Counted from the stretch's first letter, positions 54,610-63,677 are shown. The stretch is 64,000 nucleotides of DNA from Candidatus Riflebacteria bacterium HGW-Riflebacteria-1 (GCA_002839445.1 PGYB01000004.1:124001-188000), one strand, 5' to 3'. Numbers and translations: made by a program. The notes: a model not told the origin generated them from the sequence alone.

Positions 54610-55128
54610 ATGGTGCGATGTGATTGTGTCAGGCCGCGAAGCGGCCTGACTCTCGTTGAGGTCGTGATTGCAATTACCATATTTGCTTTCGCGGTTGTAC
54701 CTCTTGTTGGTCTCTTTGGCCGCGGCACCACTTACACACAGGTAAATGCTGACCATCTGGCGGCCATGCACAGCAGCTCATCGTATCTGCGTGCTTTAAT
54801 GGGGCTGCCGGGTCGTGATATTCCACTTGGCAGTCCGGTTGAGCTTAACAAGACATTTGGCTCTGACCCGGCGAACAGCGTTCATATCCCGGCCAGCGCC
54901 GTAATAAACGGAACCCAGTTCAGTTATCGGTTGCGCACCAGATATGTCACCAGAGATGCCGACGAAACGGATTTCTGGTTTGTTACCATGCCAGCCCCTG
55001 ATACAACAGCCTCTTTGACTGCCTATAAGAGGTATTTTCGCCTTGAGCTGGAAGTCACCTGGACTTCGAAGATGTCAGGCAATACCGAACGGCTGAATCT
55101 GTTTGTTTACAAGGCGGATCTCGGATGA
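54610..55128 (+). CDS. Type IV prepilin-like protein (GspI-like)
   Basis: 172 residues. The N-terminus MVRCDCVRPRSG|LTLVEVVIAITIFA has Gly12 before Leu and Glu17 at +5, so it is a proper prepilin peptidase site with a longer than usual leader. The helix and small globular tail fit a minor pseudopilin. The ATG is one base after the preceding stop (TAAAATG). A perfect 10-base-arm hairpin (54628-54650) covers the leader codons. The following two genes overlap by four bases each, a second pseudopilin triad. Confidence 0.82.
   Translation: MVRCDCVRPRSGLTLVEVVIAITIFAFAVVPLVGLFGRGTTYTQVNADHLAAMHSSSSYLRALMGLPGRDIPLGSPVELNKTFGSDPANSVHIPASAVINGTQFSYRLRTRYVTRDADETDFWFVTMPAPDTTASLTAYKRYFRLELEVTWTSKMSGNTERLNLFVYKADLG
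54628..54650 (+). promoter_or_regulatory. Perfect hairpin over the leader codons of the second GspI-like gene
   Basis: GTCAGGCCGC (54628-54637), loop GAA, GCGGCCTGAC (54641-54650). It lies 18 bases inside the coding region and 20 bases after the giant gene's stop. It could slow or end transcription, or regulate translation of the pseudopilin genes. A coding coincidence is possible, since the amino acids (RPRSG) could be written without it. Confidence 0.55.
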
Positions 55129-55655
55129 AAAAGCTTAACAACAGGCGCGGTGTCGTTATTGTGCTGGTGCTGGCCACACTGACAACTTCGCTTATTTTTG
55201 CCGCGTTTCTGCTGAACCGCTCTATTGGCCAGAATTTTGAGAAAATCGCGACCAGCGAACGAACCCAGATGGAACTTCTGTGTCTCTCGTTGATTGAAGC
55301 GGCCAAGCTCAAGATTCGCGCCCACCCGACCGAGCTTTACGCGGCTTTTCGTTACAAGCATGACCTGCCGGTGGCGAAGCGCACTGATGCCCTCTATAAT
55401 GCATTTATCGATGATCTGAGAATTGAAACTCTCGACAATCGTTTTGCTGCTGAAAAGTCTGGCATGACGGCCAGTGTCTCATCGATAGAGCGCATCGGAC
55501 TTACTAAACGTGAGAATGCTCTTGAGCCCGGCTATACCGAAGATTACATTCGCATAACCGCAAACGCTTCGTCGCAGACTTTGCAGGCAGGTGGCCTTAA
55601 AAGTGATGTGACAATGACGGTAACAATTCAGATGTTGAAGATGGAAGACAGATGA
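55125..55655 (+). CDS. GspK/PilX-like minor pseudopilin
   Basis: 176 residues. NNRRG|VVIVLVLATLTTSLIFAAFLL is a prepilin-like helix with Gly before Val but no Glu at +5, the hallmark of GspK-like or PilX-like members. A helical spine (QMELLCLSLIEAAKLKIR) and a small domain follow. It overlaps the previous stop by four bases (ATGA) and the next gene overlaps it likewise. Compared with the 911-residue counterpart in the first triad it is short. Confidence 0.75.
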   Translation: MKKLNNRRGVVIVLVLATLTTSLIFAAFLLNRSIGQNFEKIATSERTQMELLCLSLIEAAKLKIRAHPTELYAAFRYKHDLPVAKRTDALYNAFIDDLRIETLDNRFAAEKSGMTASVSSIERIGLTKRENALEPGYTEDYIRITANASSQTLQAGGLKSDVTMTVTIQMLKMEDR

Positions 55656-56311
55656 ACAGTTCTCCGGCAAAGCGAAAACTCGGAGTTACTCTGGTCGAAG
55701 TGCTGATTGCAGTCAGTGTTGTTGGCATCATCTCAATTGTTGTCATGCAGTTTACCAGCTGGATGACCAACGCCCAGAAAATTACTGCCTGGAAACAGAC
55801 GGCTATTGATGAACAGCGCATAAACGAGATTTTCTGGCAGAAGCATTTTTCTGGTGCCACCAGCCGCATCAAATCTATGGTTGTTGTGGATGGTGTTATC
55901 ACCACGCCAGCCGAAATCGCGACCGAACCGGTAAAAATCAGGGGTGGCGGTTCAGGCATTCTGCTGACCGATTATCCGGCTGATGGCAATGAGTGGCCAG
56001 TCTGGACTTTCAAGACCTTTGAAAAGGAAGCAGCGACCAATAATTACATCGAGTCTACAGTCACTGGCTTTCTCAAAGGTGTTTCGCCCCGCATTGAGTT
56101 ATATGGCCGGGTAATGCGTGGTGCCGCAGTAATAGCTGAACAGCGACTGCTGAGCAATATCCTGTCGATCAGCGCTTCGCACAGAAGTTTTCCTGACGAA
56201 AACGTAACTGTGCTTACCCTTGACTTCGTGGTAAACCACCCCCTGCATGAACATATCCAGGTGCGCAAGCAGAGTAATTTCAAAATTTCAACAATTCTCG
56301 AGTCATATTAG
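55652..56311 (+). CDS. Type IV prepilin-like protein (GspJ-like)
   Basis: 219 residues. The N-terminus NSSPAKRKLG|VTLVEVLIAVSVVG has Gly before Val and Glu at +5. A hydrophobic helix to about 35 and a mostly beta domain follow, fitting a GspJ/PilW-like minor pseudopilin. It is overlapped by four bases with the preceding gene. With the two genes before it this makes a full I-K-J tip set. Confidence 0.82.
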   Translation: MNSSPAKRKLGVTLVEVLIAVSVVGIISIVVMQFTSWMTNAQKITAWKQTAIDEQRINEIFWQKHFSGATSRIKSMVVVDGVITTPAEIATEPVKIRGGGSGILLTDYPADGNEWPVWTFKTFEKEAATNNYIESTVTGFLKGVSPRIELYGRVMRGAAVIAEQRLLSNILSISASHRSFPDENVTVLTLDFVVNHPLHEHIQVRKQSNFKISTILESY

Positions 56312-56325
56312 CAGGAGTACACAAG

Positions 56326-56964
56326 ATGAATAAGCTGAAAACCCGCCGTTTGAGCAGTCTGTTGGCAACGTTTGCATGTATGTTTGCGATTTGCGTTGCC
56401 GGTTTTGCTGCTGATGCTGCTGCCGTGCCAGTCGCGGTTGCCGATACGGCTTCTGAGACTATCCTGGTAGAGCCGGTTGCCGGCGCCGCGCCCGCTGTTC
56501 AGCAGCACTTTTTTGTTGGCCTGCAGCCGCATCACAAACTATATGTTCAGGGTTATCTCATCGATACACTGCATTTTGCCTACAATTCTTACGGTTTTAT
56601 CGCATGGTCGATGCAGTCTGCCAGGCGCAATCTTAAAGAGAATCTTTTTGGCGAACAGCTCAAACAGCTTGATCACTTTATAACGCAGACCATCGGTATG
56701 GCAGAACTGACAATTCGTCTCACACCTGACAGTGACGGTCTCCCAGAAATCAAGCAGCAGTTCGAGGCCTTGAGCCGCGCGGTTAAGCTGATGCTCGAAG
56801 AAAGCCAGGTGTTATCAGACAGCAAAGAACCTGGTGCCAAGGTTATTGAGTCAGGAAAGATTCACGAGCAGGTTGGCAAAGCTATTCCGGCGTTGTTTGA
56901 TAAGCTGCAGAATTCGCTGCAGCAGCAAGCGTCAGCTTCGAGGCAGATTGATCTCGGCGAGTAA
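56326..56964 (+). CDS. Secreted helical protein, unknown
   Basis: 212 residues with a signal peptide (about 1-29, ending AGFAA). A low-complexity Ala/Val part (30-60) precedes a helical domain: LYVQGYLIDTLHFAYNSYGF, NLKENLFGEQLKQLDHFI and LSRAVKLMLEESQVLSD. No family is recognised. AGCAGGAGTAC is upstream and the gene is 14 bases after the pseudopilins, so probably the same operon. It may be a periplasmic partner of the pseudopilus. Confidence 0.7.
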   Translation: MNKLKTRRLSSLLATFACMFAICVAGFAADAAAVPVAVADTASETILVEPVAGAAPAVQQHFFVGLQPHHKLYVQGYLIDTLHFAYNSYGFIAWSMQSARRNLKENLFGEQLKQLDHFITQTIGMAELTIRLTPDSDGLPEIKQQFEALSRAVKLMLEESQVLSDSKEPGAKVIESGKIHEQVGKAIPALFDKLQNSLQQQASASRQIDLGE

Positions 56965-57041
56965 TTTATACTATTCACAACAGGCTTCGTTCGAGCAAAA
57001 GAATAGAAGCCAGAGTCGCTTTTGTAATTGCCGGCAGTAAC

Positions 57042-57157
<116 letters not shown>

Positions 57158-57177
57158 AAGAACCAGATTACAGGACA

Positions 57178-58464
57178 ATGCCAAAGTTATTTACCAACGA
57201 AATAGGTGAAATTGGTGTTACATCGGTTAACAAAACTTTTATATTGTTGCTGATTTTCTTTCTGTTGTGCGGCGCTTTGTTCGCTGATGAGGCAAAACTC
57301 AGCATTGCTTTCGAAAAGACCCGTCTGGCATACCAGATGCAAAAATGGCCCGATGTGTTAACCTCGGCAGGCGAGCTTCTGACTGTTGCTCCTGAGCATC
57401 TGGAAGGTCACTTTATGCTGGCGATTGCCGAGATCAGACTTGGGCAGCATGATGCGGCGATCAGGCGACTCTCCTGGCTTAACGCTAAGGTGCCTGACAG
57501 TGCGGTTTTTCGCTGTTCTCTGGCAGAGGCACTGCTTGCGGCCGGACTTGCCGATCAGGCGGTTACCCAGGCACAATATGCAGTTCAGCTGGCGCCAGCG
57601 GAAGAACATTACAAAAAATTCCTGCAGAGCATTTCGGCAAAAACAGCCACCGCCACACTGACTGCCAGTGCTGCTGTCCAGACAGTTGTTACCTCTATAG
57701 CGTCTGTTTCTGCAGAGTATGCGCCGGGGCAGACCGCAGGACTGGTCTCGACAGAGGCAGTTGTTGCGCCGTCAGAGCCACCAGAGAAGCGTATTCCCAG
57801 CGAATATGAGTCGCTAATTCTTGAAATAGACGCAGCATGCGCTGAAAATGCCGGTCAGGAAATGCAGTTGATTTTTGTCGCGGTAGCAGAAAAGCCTGAG
57901 CTGATGGCCGATGCGGGTTGGTCGATATTGCAGTTTCGTCTGCAAAAGCCCGGAAAAGACCTTTATCGCGAAGTTCTCAGGCAATTTTTGTTGTGGAATT
58001 CCGGCGAATTATCAATAAAAGGCTATGAGCAATTTATCATGCAGTCACGGGTGAAAAACCTTGACTGGCGTGGTGATCCGCTTCTGTTAAAAATCGCCGA
58101 ACGTCTGGCGCAATATGGAGTCGCTCCTGGTCGCAAGGCTGAAGAGGAAACAGTCGCGTCAGGAACCGCGAGCTGGTTTGAAGCGCTGGCGCAGAATGTA
58201 CGTGAAGCGTTTTTTGACGCGCGGTATGACGACGCCTGGGCTCTGCATTGTGCTGGTGACAGAACGCGTGTTGGCAACCTCTGGGCATATCAGACCGGCC
58301 GGTTAGCGCTTGAACTGTGGCAATTACATAATTTTAAACGAGAATGGCTGTTAGTAGCGCAAGAACATCTCAATTTGTGCATTGTCGGTGGCGCGTGGCA
58401 GGATGATGCCAAAATTCTGCTGGCAGAGATCGAAGGTATTCTCGAAGGTAGGGCCGCAAAATGA
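57178..58464 (+). CDS. Secreted or anchored TPR protein
   Basis: 428 residues from ATG 57178. A signal-anchor (VNKTFILLLIFFLLCGALFA, about 18-37) follows a polar N-terminus. Three or so TPR-like helices (about 40-145: LAYQMQKWPDVLTSAGELL, AIAEIRLGQHDAAIRRLSWL) precede a Thr/Ala-rich linker (about 155-195) and a helical C-terminal domain. The open frame can extend upstream through the hexamer array, but no binding site is there; the site before 57178 is also weak. The next gene starts in its stop (ATGA). It probably works in the same operon as the preceding secreted proteins. Confidence 0.7.
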   Translation: MPKLFTNEIGEIGVTSVNKTFILLLIFFLLCGALFADEAKLSIAFEKTRLAYQMQKWPDVLTSAGELLTVAPEHLEGHFMLAIAEIRLGQHDAAIRRLSWLNAKVPDSAVFRCSLAEALLAAGLADQAVTQAQYAVQLAPAEEHYKKFLQSISAKTATATLTASAAVQTVVTSIASVSAEYAPGQTAGLVSTEAVVAPSEPPEKRIPSEYESLILEIDAACAENAGQEMQLIFVAVAEKPELMADAGWSILQFRLQKPGKDLYREVLRQFLLWNSGELSIKGYEQFIMQSRVKNLDWRGDPLLLKIAERLAQYGVAPGRKAEEETVASGTASWFEALAQNVREAFFDARYDDAWALHCAGDRTRVGNLWAYQTGRLALELWQLHNFKREWLLVAQEHLNLCIVGGAWQDDAKILLAEIEGILEGRAAK

Positions 58465-59534
58465 AAAGAATCGAGATACTGCTGTTACTGGCTATTATAC
58501 TGGTCGCAGGTGGAGCCAGGCATTATTATTACAACACATACGCCAGACCAGATCTGCCTGAGAATATTGCTCCACCCGAGTCTTTATTTGCAATCAAAAA
58601 AGCTGCGCCGTCCCAGATTTTATTTGAAGACAACGCAGTTCTGAATGATACAGAAGCCATTGCCACGGCAACCGACGCAGTCAGCTACAAGACCAGACCG
58701 ACAACAGCAGACCTTATGCTTGCGAAAAAACTTGCAGCCGATCTGGCTCTCTGGCCGTTAAACAAGAATCCCGACTTCTGGCTGCTGAAAGCGCATCTGC
58801 GTCGGCACAACTGGTCATCTGCCGATCGGGCCATTGACGAGGCTTTAAAGAAGCCGCAGCCCTGGCATTTACGCTTTGCCTTCGCCTGGCTGGCTGCGCG
58901 CATTAAGTTTATAATCTGGCTTGAGCAGAAGCCTGACGCAATATCAGGTCAGGTGAGAGACGCGTTGGTAAGGTCTCTTGGTGGATTTCCGTCGATATTT
59001 GCCGGCCGGCAACTTGCCCCGGGAGTTGGTTACCTTGCGTCTGACAGCGCACCGGTGCCAGCTGTTCCGGCACAGTCCGGTCTGGTTGCCTCTGCCTCAG
59101 AAGCGCTGCTGTCAGTTGTCAACGGCAGCGAGCATTTTGCCCGCTGGTTTGTGCAAAGCCGGGTGAAAAGTCAGAAGTATTGCCAGAAACTCTGTCGTTC
59201 GGCAAACATGCTTCTAGAACCGCCCGAAATCTTTGAGCGTTATGCAGAAGTAGACTACATTTACCAGGCCCGCTTGCATCACCTTGCAAATACCGGCGTT
59301 GCGAGCCGAGTCGACAGTGCGTCTGCCAGAGCCGAGCTCGAAAAAAACTGGAGCCTGCCAGGTCTGCCGGCGTGCAGCGGTCATCTGTTGATGTTCAGTC
59401 GCAACCAGTGGCGTTGCGCGCTGCATGAGTCGCTTGCGATTGAATTAGTGCCAGATCCCGAAGATTATCAGAATGAGGCCTGGTCGGCATTTATCTTGTG
59501 TAATCCGCATTTGAATTCTGATACCTTTGACTGA
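58461..59534 (+). CDS. Membrane-anchored protein, unknown
   Basis: 357 residues, overlapping the previous stop by four bases. A single N-terminal membrane helix (RIEILLLLAIILVAGGA) anchors it. The rest is helical and periplasmic, with TPR-like runs (ADLALWPLNKNPDFWLLKAHL, DRAIDEALKKPQPWHLRFAF). Two cysteines in a CQKLC pair (about 234) and others near the end occur. No family is recognised. It is translationally coupled to the preceding TPR protein. Confidence 0.65.
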   Translation: MKRIEILLLLAIILVAGGARHYYYNTYARPDLPENIAPPESLFAIKKAAPSQILFEDNAVLNDTEAIATATDAVSYKTRPTTADLMLAKKLAADLALWPLNKNPDFWLLKAHLRRHNWSSADRAIDEALKKPQPWHLRFAFAWLAARIKFIIWLEQKPDAISGQVRDALVRSLGGFPSIFAGRQLAPGVGYLASDSAPVPAVPAQSGLVASASEALLSVVNGSEHFARWFVQSRVKSQKYCQKLCRSANMLLEPPEIFERYAEVDYIYQARLHHLANTGVASRVDSASARAELEKNWSLPGLPACSGHLLMFSRNQWRCALHESLAIELVPDPEDYQNEAWSAFILCNPHLNSDTFD

Positions 59535-59555
59535 GCAATATTCTGGAGGAAAGAC

Positions 59556-60761
59556 GTGAACGGCAGCAACAACAAAAAGCCAGATTCTGTGCCGGGGAAG
59601 CCGGAGTCTGCAGCAAAAAACAGCAGCGCACCGGCAAAAAAACCAGCTGAAGCAGTAAAAACACCTGCCGACGCATCGCAAAAGCCGTCACAAGCAGTAA
59701 AAAAAACTACTGAAGTATCTCAAAAAACTGCAGAAACCGTAAAAAAACCGGCAGATGTATCACGAAAACCGGCACCATCACAGGCAACTCAGGGTGACAC
59801 GCCGCAAAAGGCAGCAGCTCCGGCAAAGGCTGGTGAACTTGAAAAGCTTGACGGTTTAACTCCAGACGAGATTGCTGATCGTATTCTTGGCATAGTAGAT
59901 GAGCACCAGGATGATGAAAGCTTTGACCTTGAAGCCTCAAAATTCTGGTATCAGGCAGCCTACAAAGACCAGCTCGAAGGACTTTTTCAGGAAAAGAACC
60001 GGATGCGCATACTGGTCAGCCAGCTCAAGAAAAGAGGATACAGCGAAACGGAGATCTACGAATTGTTTTCGCGGGTGCGCAAGGCACAACTTACTTCAGA
60101 AAAAGCCCTGGTCGAAGCAGAGGTTAAGTCAGAGCGACTCAAGAAAAAGCTGATGCATATTGGCATTGTTCTGGTCACTGTTTTTATCATCGGGCAGATG
60201 TTTTTTAAGTCGAACCAGTTCGCGCTTGAGCGAGAGCAACAGCGAATTGCCGAGGTAAAGACTCTGTTGTGTGAAATTGACAAGCCGCCATTACAGCTTA
60301 AAACTGATTTTGATGCGCAATGGGGTGAAGTAGTCGGTTTCAAGACCGGGTTGCGGGAAGGCACGTATGTGAAAACCACCACAGGTGCCCACAAAATAAC
60401 GATATCTGAGAAGGCCAGTATTGCTTTTGACGCAGACGCGGTTTTCAAGCTCGAAAAAGTTACTCTTGATTCTACTTTGCAGAAGGTTGTCGAAGTTAAC
60501 ATTTCAATTACGCAGGGCGTTATCTCATGGAATCTGGCTGAAGATTCCAAAGTTAAGCTTAACTTTGCGTTTTCTGCTGCAAGTCTGGCGGTAGCTTATG
60601 GCATCGGCAAAATCGATTTAACGCCTGCTAATGACCGCGTAGCGATCAAAGAGGGTGAGACATGGATTCAGGTCGGGCGCGCTCCGTCACGCGCCCTTAA
60701 CGGTCTCATGGAAGCAATTCTTTCAGACCCACCAGAGATGAAGATTTACGATACCTACTGA
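59556..60761 (+). CDS. Repeat-tailed FecR-like single-pass membrane protein
   Basis: 401 residues from GTG 59556 (TGGAGGAAAG upstream). Residues 29-84 are four exact 14-residue repeats rich in Lys, Pro, Ala and Val (KPAEAVKTPADASQ, KPSQAVKKTTEVSQ, KTAETVKKPADVSR, KPAPSQATQGDTPQ). A cytoplasmic helical domain (100-190) precedes the membrane helix (about 198-216, IGIVLVTVFIIGQMFF). The C-terminal periplasmic part resembles a FecR domain (YVKTTTGAHKITI, VEVNISITQGVISWNL, RVAIKEGETWIQVG). No adjacent ECF gene on this side; the next ECF is at 63677. It may sense envelope state (inference). Confidence 0.7.
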   Translation: MNGSNNKKPDSVPGKPESAAKNSSAPAKKPAEAVKTPADASQKPSQAVKKTTEVSQKTAETVKKPADVSRKPAPSQATQGDTPQKAAAPAKAGELEKLDGLTPDEIADRILGIVDEHQDDESFDLEASKFWYQAAYKDQLEGLFQEKNRMRILVSQLKKRGYSETEIYELFSRVRKAQLTSEKALVEAEVKSERLKKKLMHIGIVLVTVFIIGQMFFKSNQFALEREQQRIAEVKTLLCEIDKPPLQLKTDFDAQWGEVVGFKTGLREGTYVKTTTGAHKITISEKASIAFDADAVFKLEKVTLDSTLQKVVEVNISITQGVISWNLAEDSKVKLNFAFSAASLAVAYGIGKIDLTPANDRVAIKEGETWIQVGRAPSRALNGLMEAILSDPPEMKIYDTY

Positions 60762-60775
60762 TTTACAGGCGACTC

Positions 60776-60804
60776 TTGGTTTTTAGAAGGTTTTGGTATA
60801 GAAT
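60776..60804 (+). promoter_or_regulatory. Promoter of the adenylate cyclase gene
   Basis: TTGGTT (60776-60781), 17-base spacer and TAGAAT (60799-60804). It lies between inverted GCGACTC (60769-60775) and GAGTCGC (60809-60815), a possible operator pair around the promoter. The ATG is at 60828 with AGAGGATAG upstream. Confidence 0.5.
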
Positions 60805-60827
60805 GGCAGAGTCGCAGAGGATAGAAC

Positions 60828-63173
60828 ATGCAGAGTAGCGCGCAGATCATTCATCGCATTCTTACCGAAAAGCTTGATGACGGCGAGATAAAGAATATTG
60901 TCGGCAGCGTCAGAACCGCGGCTGGCGGCGATTATTCAAAAACACTCGTTGAAATTCTCGAGCAGGTTGCTGATTTGCTCAATGTTTCGGAGCGTCTGCT
61001 CGACAATCTGCTGCAGCTGCTGGTCGAGGTGACTTCTGACATTGCTGGCGCTGAGCGGGGTACACTCTTTCTCGTAGATTCCGATTCCGGAGAACTGTTT
61101 TCTCGGGTTTTTGGCGGCGAAGCTACCGAAGAAATCAGATTTCCGCTCGAAAAGGGTATTGCTGGTGCAGTAATGGCGTCAGGCGAAATCAGGGTGTGCA
61201 CCGACGCTTATAATGACCCGCTTTTTAACCCCGAGATAGATCTGCAGACTGGTTATCAGACGCGAAATATGGTGTGCATTCCGGTAAGTCTGCAGCCAAG
61301 TGGCATGGTTATCGGGGTTCTTGAACTTATCAATGTGGCAGAACTGCCTATGCTGCCAGAAAAAATGGCAATGCTCGAAAAGGTGACCACGAATTCCGCG
61401 CGGGTTCTGCATAACGCGCATCAGTTTGAGCAGATTCAGCAGGCTCGCGAAAACGAGTCGCATCTGCTTGAGATCACTTCGGTTATCTCGTCAGAATTGC
61501 AGCTTAAGCCGCTTCTTGAGAAGATTATGGAAGCGGTAATCATGATTCTCAACTGTGATCGCGCCACCATTTTTCTGCATGATGAAAAGAATAACCAGCT
61601 CTGGTCACAGGTAGCACTCGGCATGCGCGATCAGGAAATTCGTATTCCGGCAACCCGTGGTATTGCCGGCGAAGTTTTTACTACCGGCCATACGGTTAAT
61701 ATTCCTGACGCCTACAAGGACAGCCGCTTTAACCAGGAGGTTGACCGCAAGACTGGCTATAAAACGCAAAATATTCTGTGCATGCCCCTTATCAACAAAC
61801 ATGGCGTCAAAATAGGGGTTACACAGGTGCTTAACAAGCGCGGTGGTGCTTTTTCGCGTCAGGATGAGCGCAAGCTGGCGAGCTTTTCGGCGCAGGCTTC
61901 AATTGCCATCGAGAACGCCAAGTTGTTCAATGAGGTTCTTAACGCACAGCACTACAGTGAAAGCATCCTGAGAAGTCTGAGCAACGGCGTCATCAGTCTT
62001 AACAACATGCGCCGTATCGAAAAGTGCAATGGTATCGCATTGCGCATTCTCGGCGCCGAAGAGAGCCAGGTAATTGGCAAGTTTGCCGATATCACCTTTA
62101 CCGGCGACAACCACTGGGTCGTCGACAGCCTGCGCCGCGTAATCGCCACTAACGACTCTGACAACTTCATTGACGCTGAGATAACCAATCTTCAGGGCAA
62201 AAAGATATCGGTAAACATGTCGGTAGTGCCGCTGCGCGACATACAGGACCAGCCCATGGGCGGCCTGGTAATTCTCGAAGATCTTTCGGTAGAAAAGCGT
62301 CTTAAAGGCACGCTGGCGCGCTATATGACCAAGGAAGTTGCAGACCAGTTGATGGACTCAGAGGCGCAGCTTGGCGGGCAGATGCGCGAACTCAGCATTC
62401 TTTTTTCCGACATTCGCAATTTTACGACTATCACTGAGCAGCTTGGCCCGCAGGAAACCGTATCGCTGCTCAATGACTACTTTACCGGCATGGTCGACAT
62501 CGTTTTTCAGCATGGCGGCATTCTCGACAAGTTTATCGGCGATGCAATGCTGGCTGTGTTTGGCGCGCCTTTTTCTTCGGGCGAAGACGCTGATCGGGCT
62601 CTGGCGACCGCGATCGAGATGATGAAGTCGCTGCGCAAGTTCAATGCCGACCGCATGTTGAACAATAAACAGACGATCAATATCGGCATTGGCATCGCGA
62701 CAGACAATGTTCTGGTCGGCAATATCGGGTCGATGAAGCGCATGGATTACACAGTCATCGGTGACGGGGTTAACCTCGCATCGCGCCTCGAGAGCGCTAC
62801 CAAGTTTTATCACGCCGATATTCTGATCAGCGAAAAGACTTTTGACGAGCTCAAATATCATTATCAGAACCGCGAGATCGATCTGATAAGGGTCAAGGGC
62901 AAGAATCGCCCGGTCAAGGTGTTTGAAATACTTGATCATCACGATCGCCAGTCGTTTCCGAACATGACTGAAGTAATCGAACGCACGCACCGTGGCATCG
63001 ATCTTTACCGGCAGCAGCAGTGGCCGGAGGCGATCGCCGAATTTGAGTCAGCTCTCGCGCTGAATCGGCGTGATGAGCTCTGCAAAATGTATGTGGGGCG
63101 CTGTTATCATTTTGAAAAGAACCCGCCACCCCACGACTGGGACGGCGTCTGGACTATGACTTCAAAGTCATGA
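60828..63173 (+). CDS. GAF-GAF-PAS class III adenylate cyclase
   Basis: 781 residues. GAF1 (about 58-205), GAF2 (218-370), PAS (380-500), class III nucleotide cyclase (515-690) and a short C-terminal TPR-like tail (ALNRRDELCKMYVGRCYHF). In the cyclase, LFSDIRNFTTI carries the first metal Asp, ILDKFIGDAMLAVFG the adenine-specifying Lys and second metal Asp, and YTVIGDGVNLASRLES the catalytic Asn and Arg. All key residues look intact, so it should make cAMP. The double-GAF arrangement is like CyaB-type proteins; ligand unknown. Two cNMP-binding proteins in the window could be readers. A membrane protein and an ECF gene follow. Confidence 0.92.
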   Translation: MQSSAQIIHRILTEKLDDGEIKNIVGSVRTAAGGDYSKTLVEILEQVADLLNVSERLLDNLLQLLVEVTSDIAGAERGTLFLVDSDSGELFSRVFGGEATEEIRFPLEKGIAGAVMASGEIRVCTDAYNDPLFNPEIDLQTGYQTRNMVCIPVSLQPSGMVIGVLELINVAELPMLPEKMAMLEKVTTNSARVLHNAHQFEQIQQARENESHLLEITSVISSELQLKPLLEKIMEAVIMILNCDRATIFLHDEKNNQLWSQVALGMRDQEIRIPATRGIAGEVFTTGHTVNIPDAYKDSRFNQEVDRKTGYKTQNILCMPLINKHGVKIGVTQVLNKRGGAFSRQDERKLASFSAQASIAIENAKLFNEVLNAQHYSESILRSLSNGVISLNNMRRIEKCNGIALRILGAEESQVIGKFADITFTGDNHWVVDSLRRVIATNDSDNFIDAEITNLQGKKISVNMSVVPLRDIQDQPMGGLVILEDLSVEKRLKGTLARYMTKEVADQLMDSEAQLGGQMRELSILFSDIRNFTTITEQLGPQETVSLLNDYFTGMVDIVFQHGGILDKFIGDAMLAVFGAPFSSGEDADRALATAIEMMKSLRKFNADRMLNNKQTINIGIGIATDNVLVGNIGSMKRMDYTVIGDGVNLASRLESATKFYHADILISEKTFDELKYHYQNREIDLIRVKGKNRPVKVFEILDHHDRQSFPNMTEVIERTHRGIDLYRQQQWPEAIAEFESALALNRRDELCKMYVGRCYHFEKNPPPHDWDGVWTMTSKS

Positions 63174-63215
63174 CAGTTGGCTGTTATGCCAGTTCGGGTC
63201 TGAAGGATGAAGATT

Positions 63216-63677
63216 GTGAAATCGCAGAATAGCAGGCAAAATGTCGGGGCGTTAGCGCAACCGATGGCGGGAACTTCGCTGGCTGCGCGCGCCGGCGCCA
63301 CAGCTTTGCACTATTTAAGCTGGCCGACGCCTGCTCTGCTTGTTGGCGGCGCTTTTGTTTTTCTGCTTTTTGGTCTGTTTATGCCAGGCCGGGCGACGTC
63401 GCCCGATAAAGTTGGTGGCGCTGTGCTGGCTGAGCCATGTGTTCGCGAGGGCAGGATTACCAGGGTCGAAAACGGCGTGGCAGAATTTGAAACGGCTGCT
63501 GGTGAACGTTTTATGCTGAACCCGGTTTCTGAAGGGTTCAGAGTTCCTGAGATTGGTAGTTTGCAGCGTGTGGCGCTGCTACCTTTCAGGCGCAGTGCTG
63601 ACCGGGTATATCTGGCCAGGATCAGAACAATGCGCAAGATCAGCCAGTATTCATCAGAAAGCGCAGGTGGCAGCTGA
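63216..63677 (+). CDS. Small single-pass membrane protein, unknown
   Basis: About 153 residues from GTG 63216, eight bases after AAGGA; the in-frame ATG at 63207 abuts that site, so is less likely. A hydrophobic helix (about 44-66, LLVGGAFVFLLFGLFMP) precedes a beta-rich periplasmic or cytoplasmic tail (CVREGRITRVENGVAEFETAAGERF, LNPVSEGFRVPEIG). The tail's style is a little like RseC-type regulators, but I would not assign it. It is followed by an ECF sigma gene whose ATG shares one base with its stop, so translation is coupled and a regulatory link is plausible. Confidence 0.65.
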   Translation: MKSQNSRQNVGALAQPMAGTSLAARAGATALHYLSWPTPALLVGGAFVFLLFGLFMPGRATSPDKVGGAVLAEPCVREGRITRVENGVAEFETAAGERFMLNPVSEGFRVPEIGSLQRVALLPFRRSADRVYLARIRTMRKISQYSSESAGGS

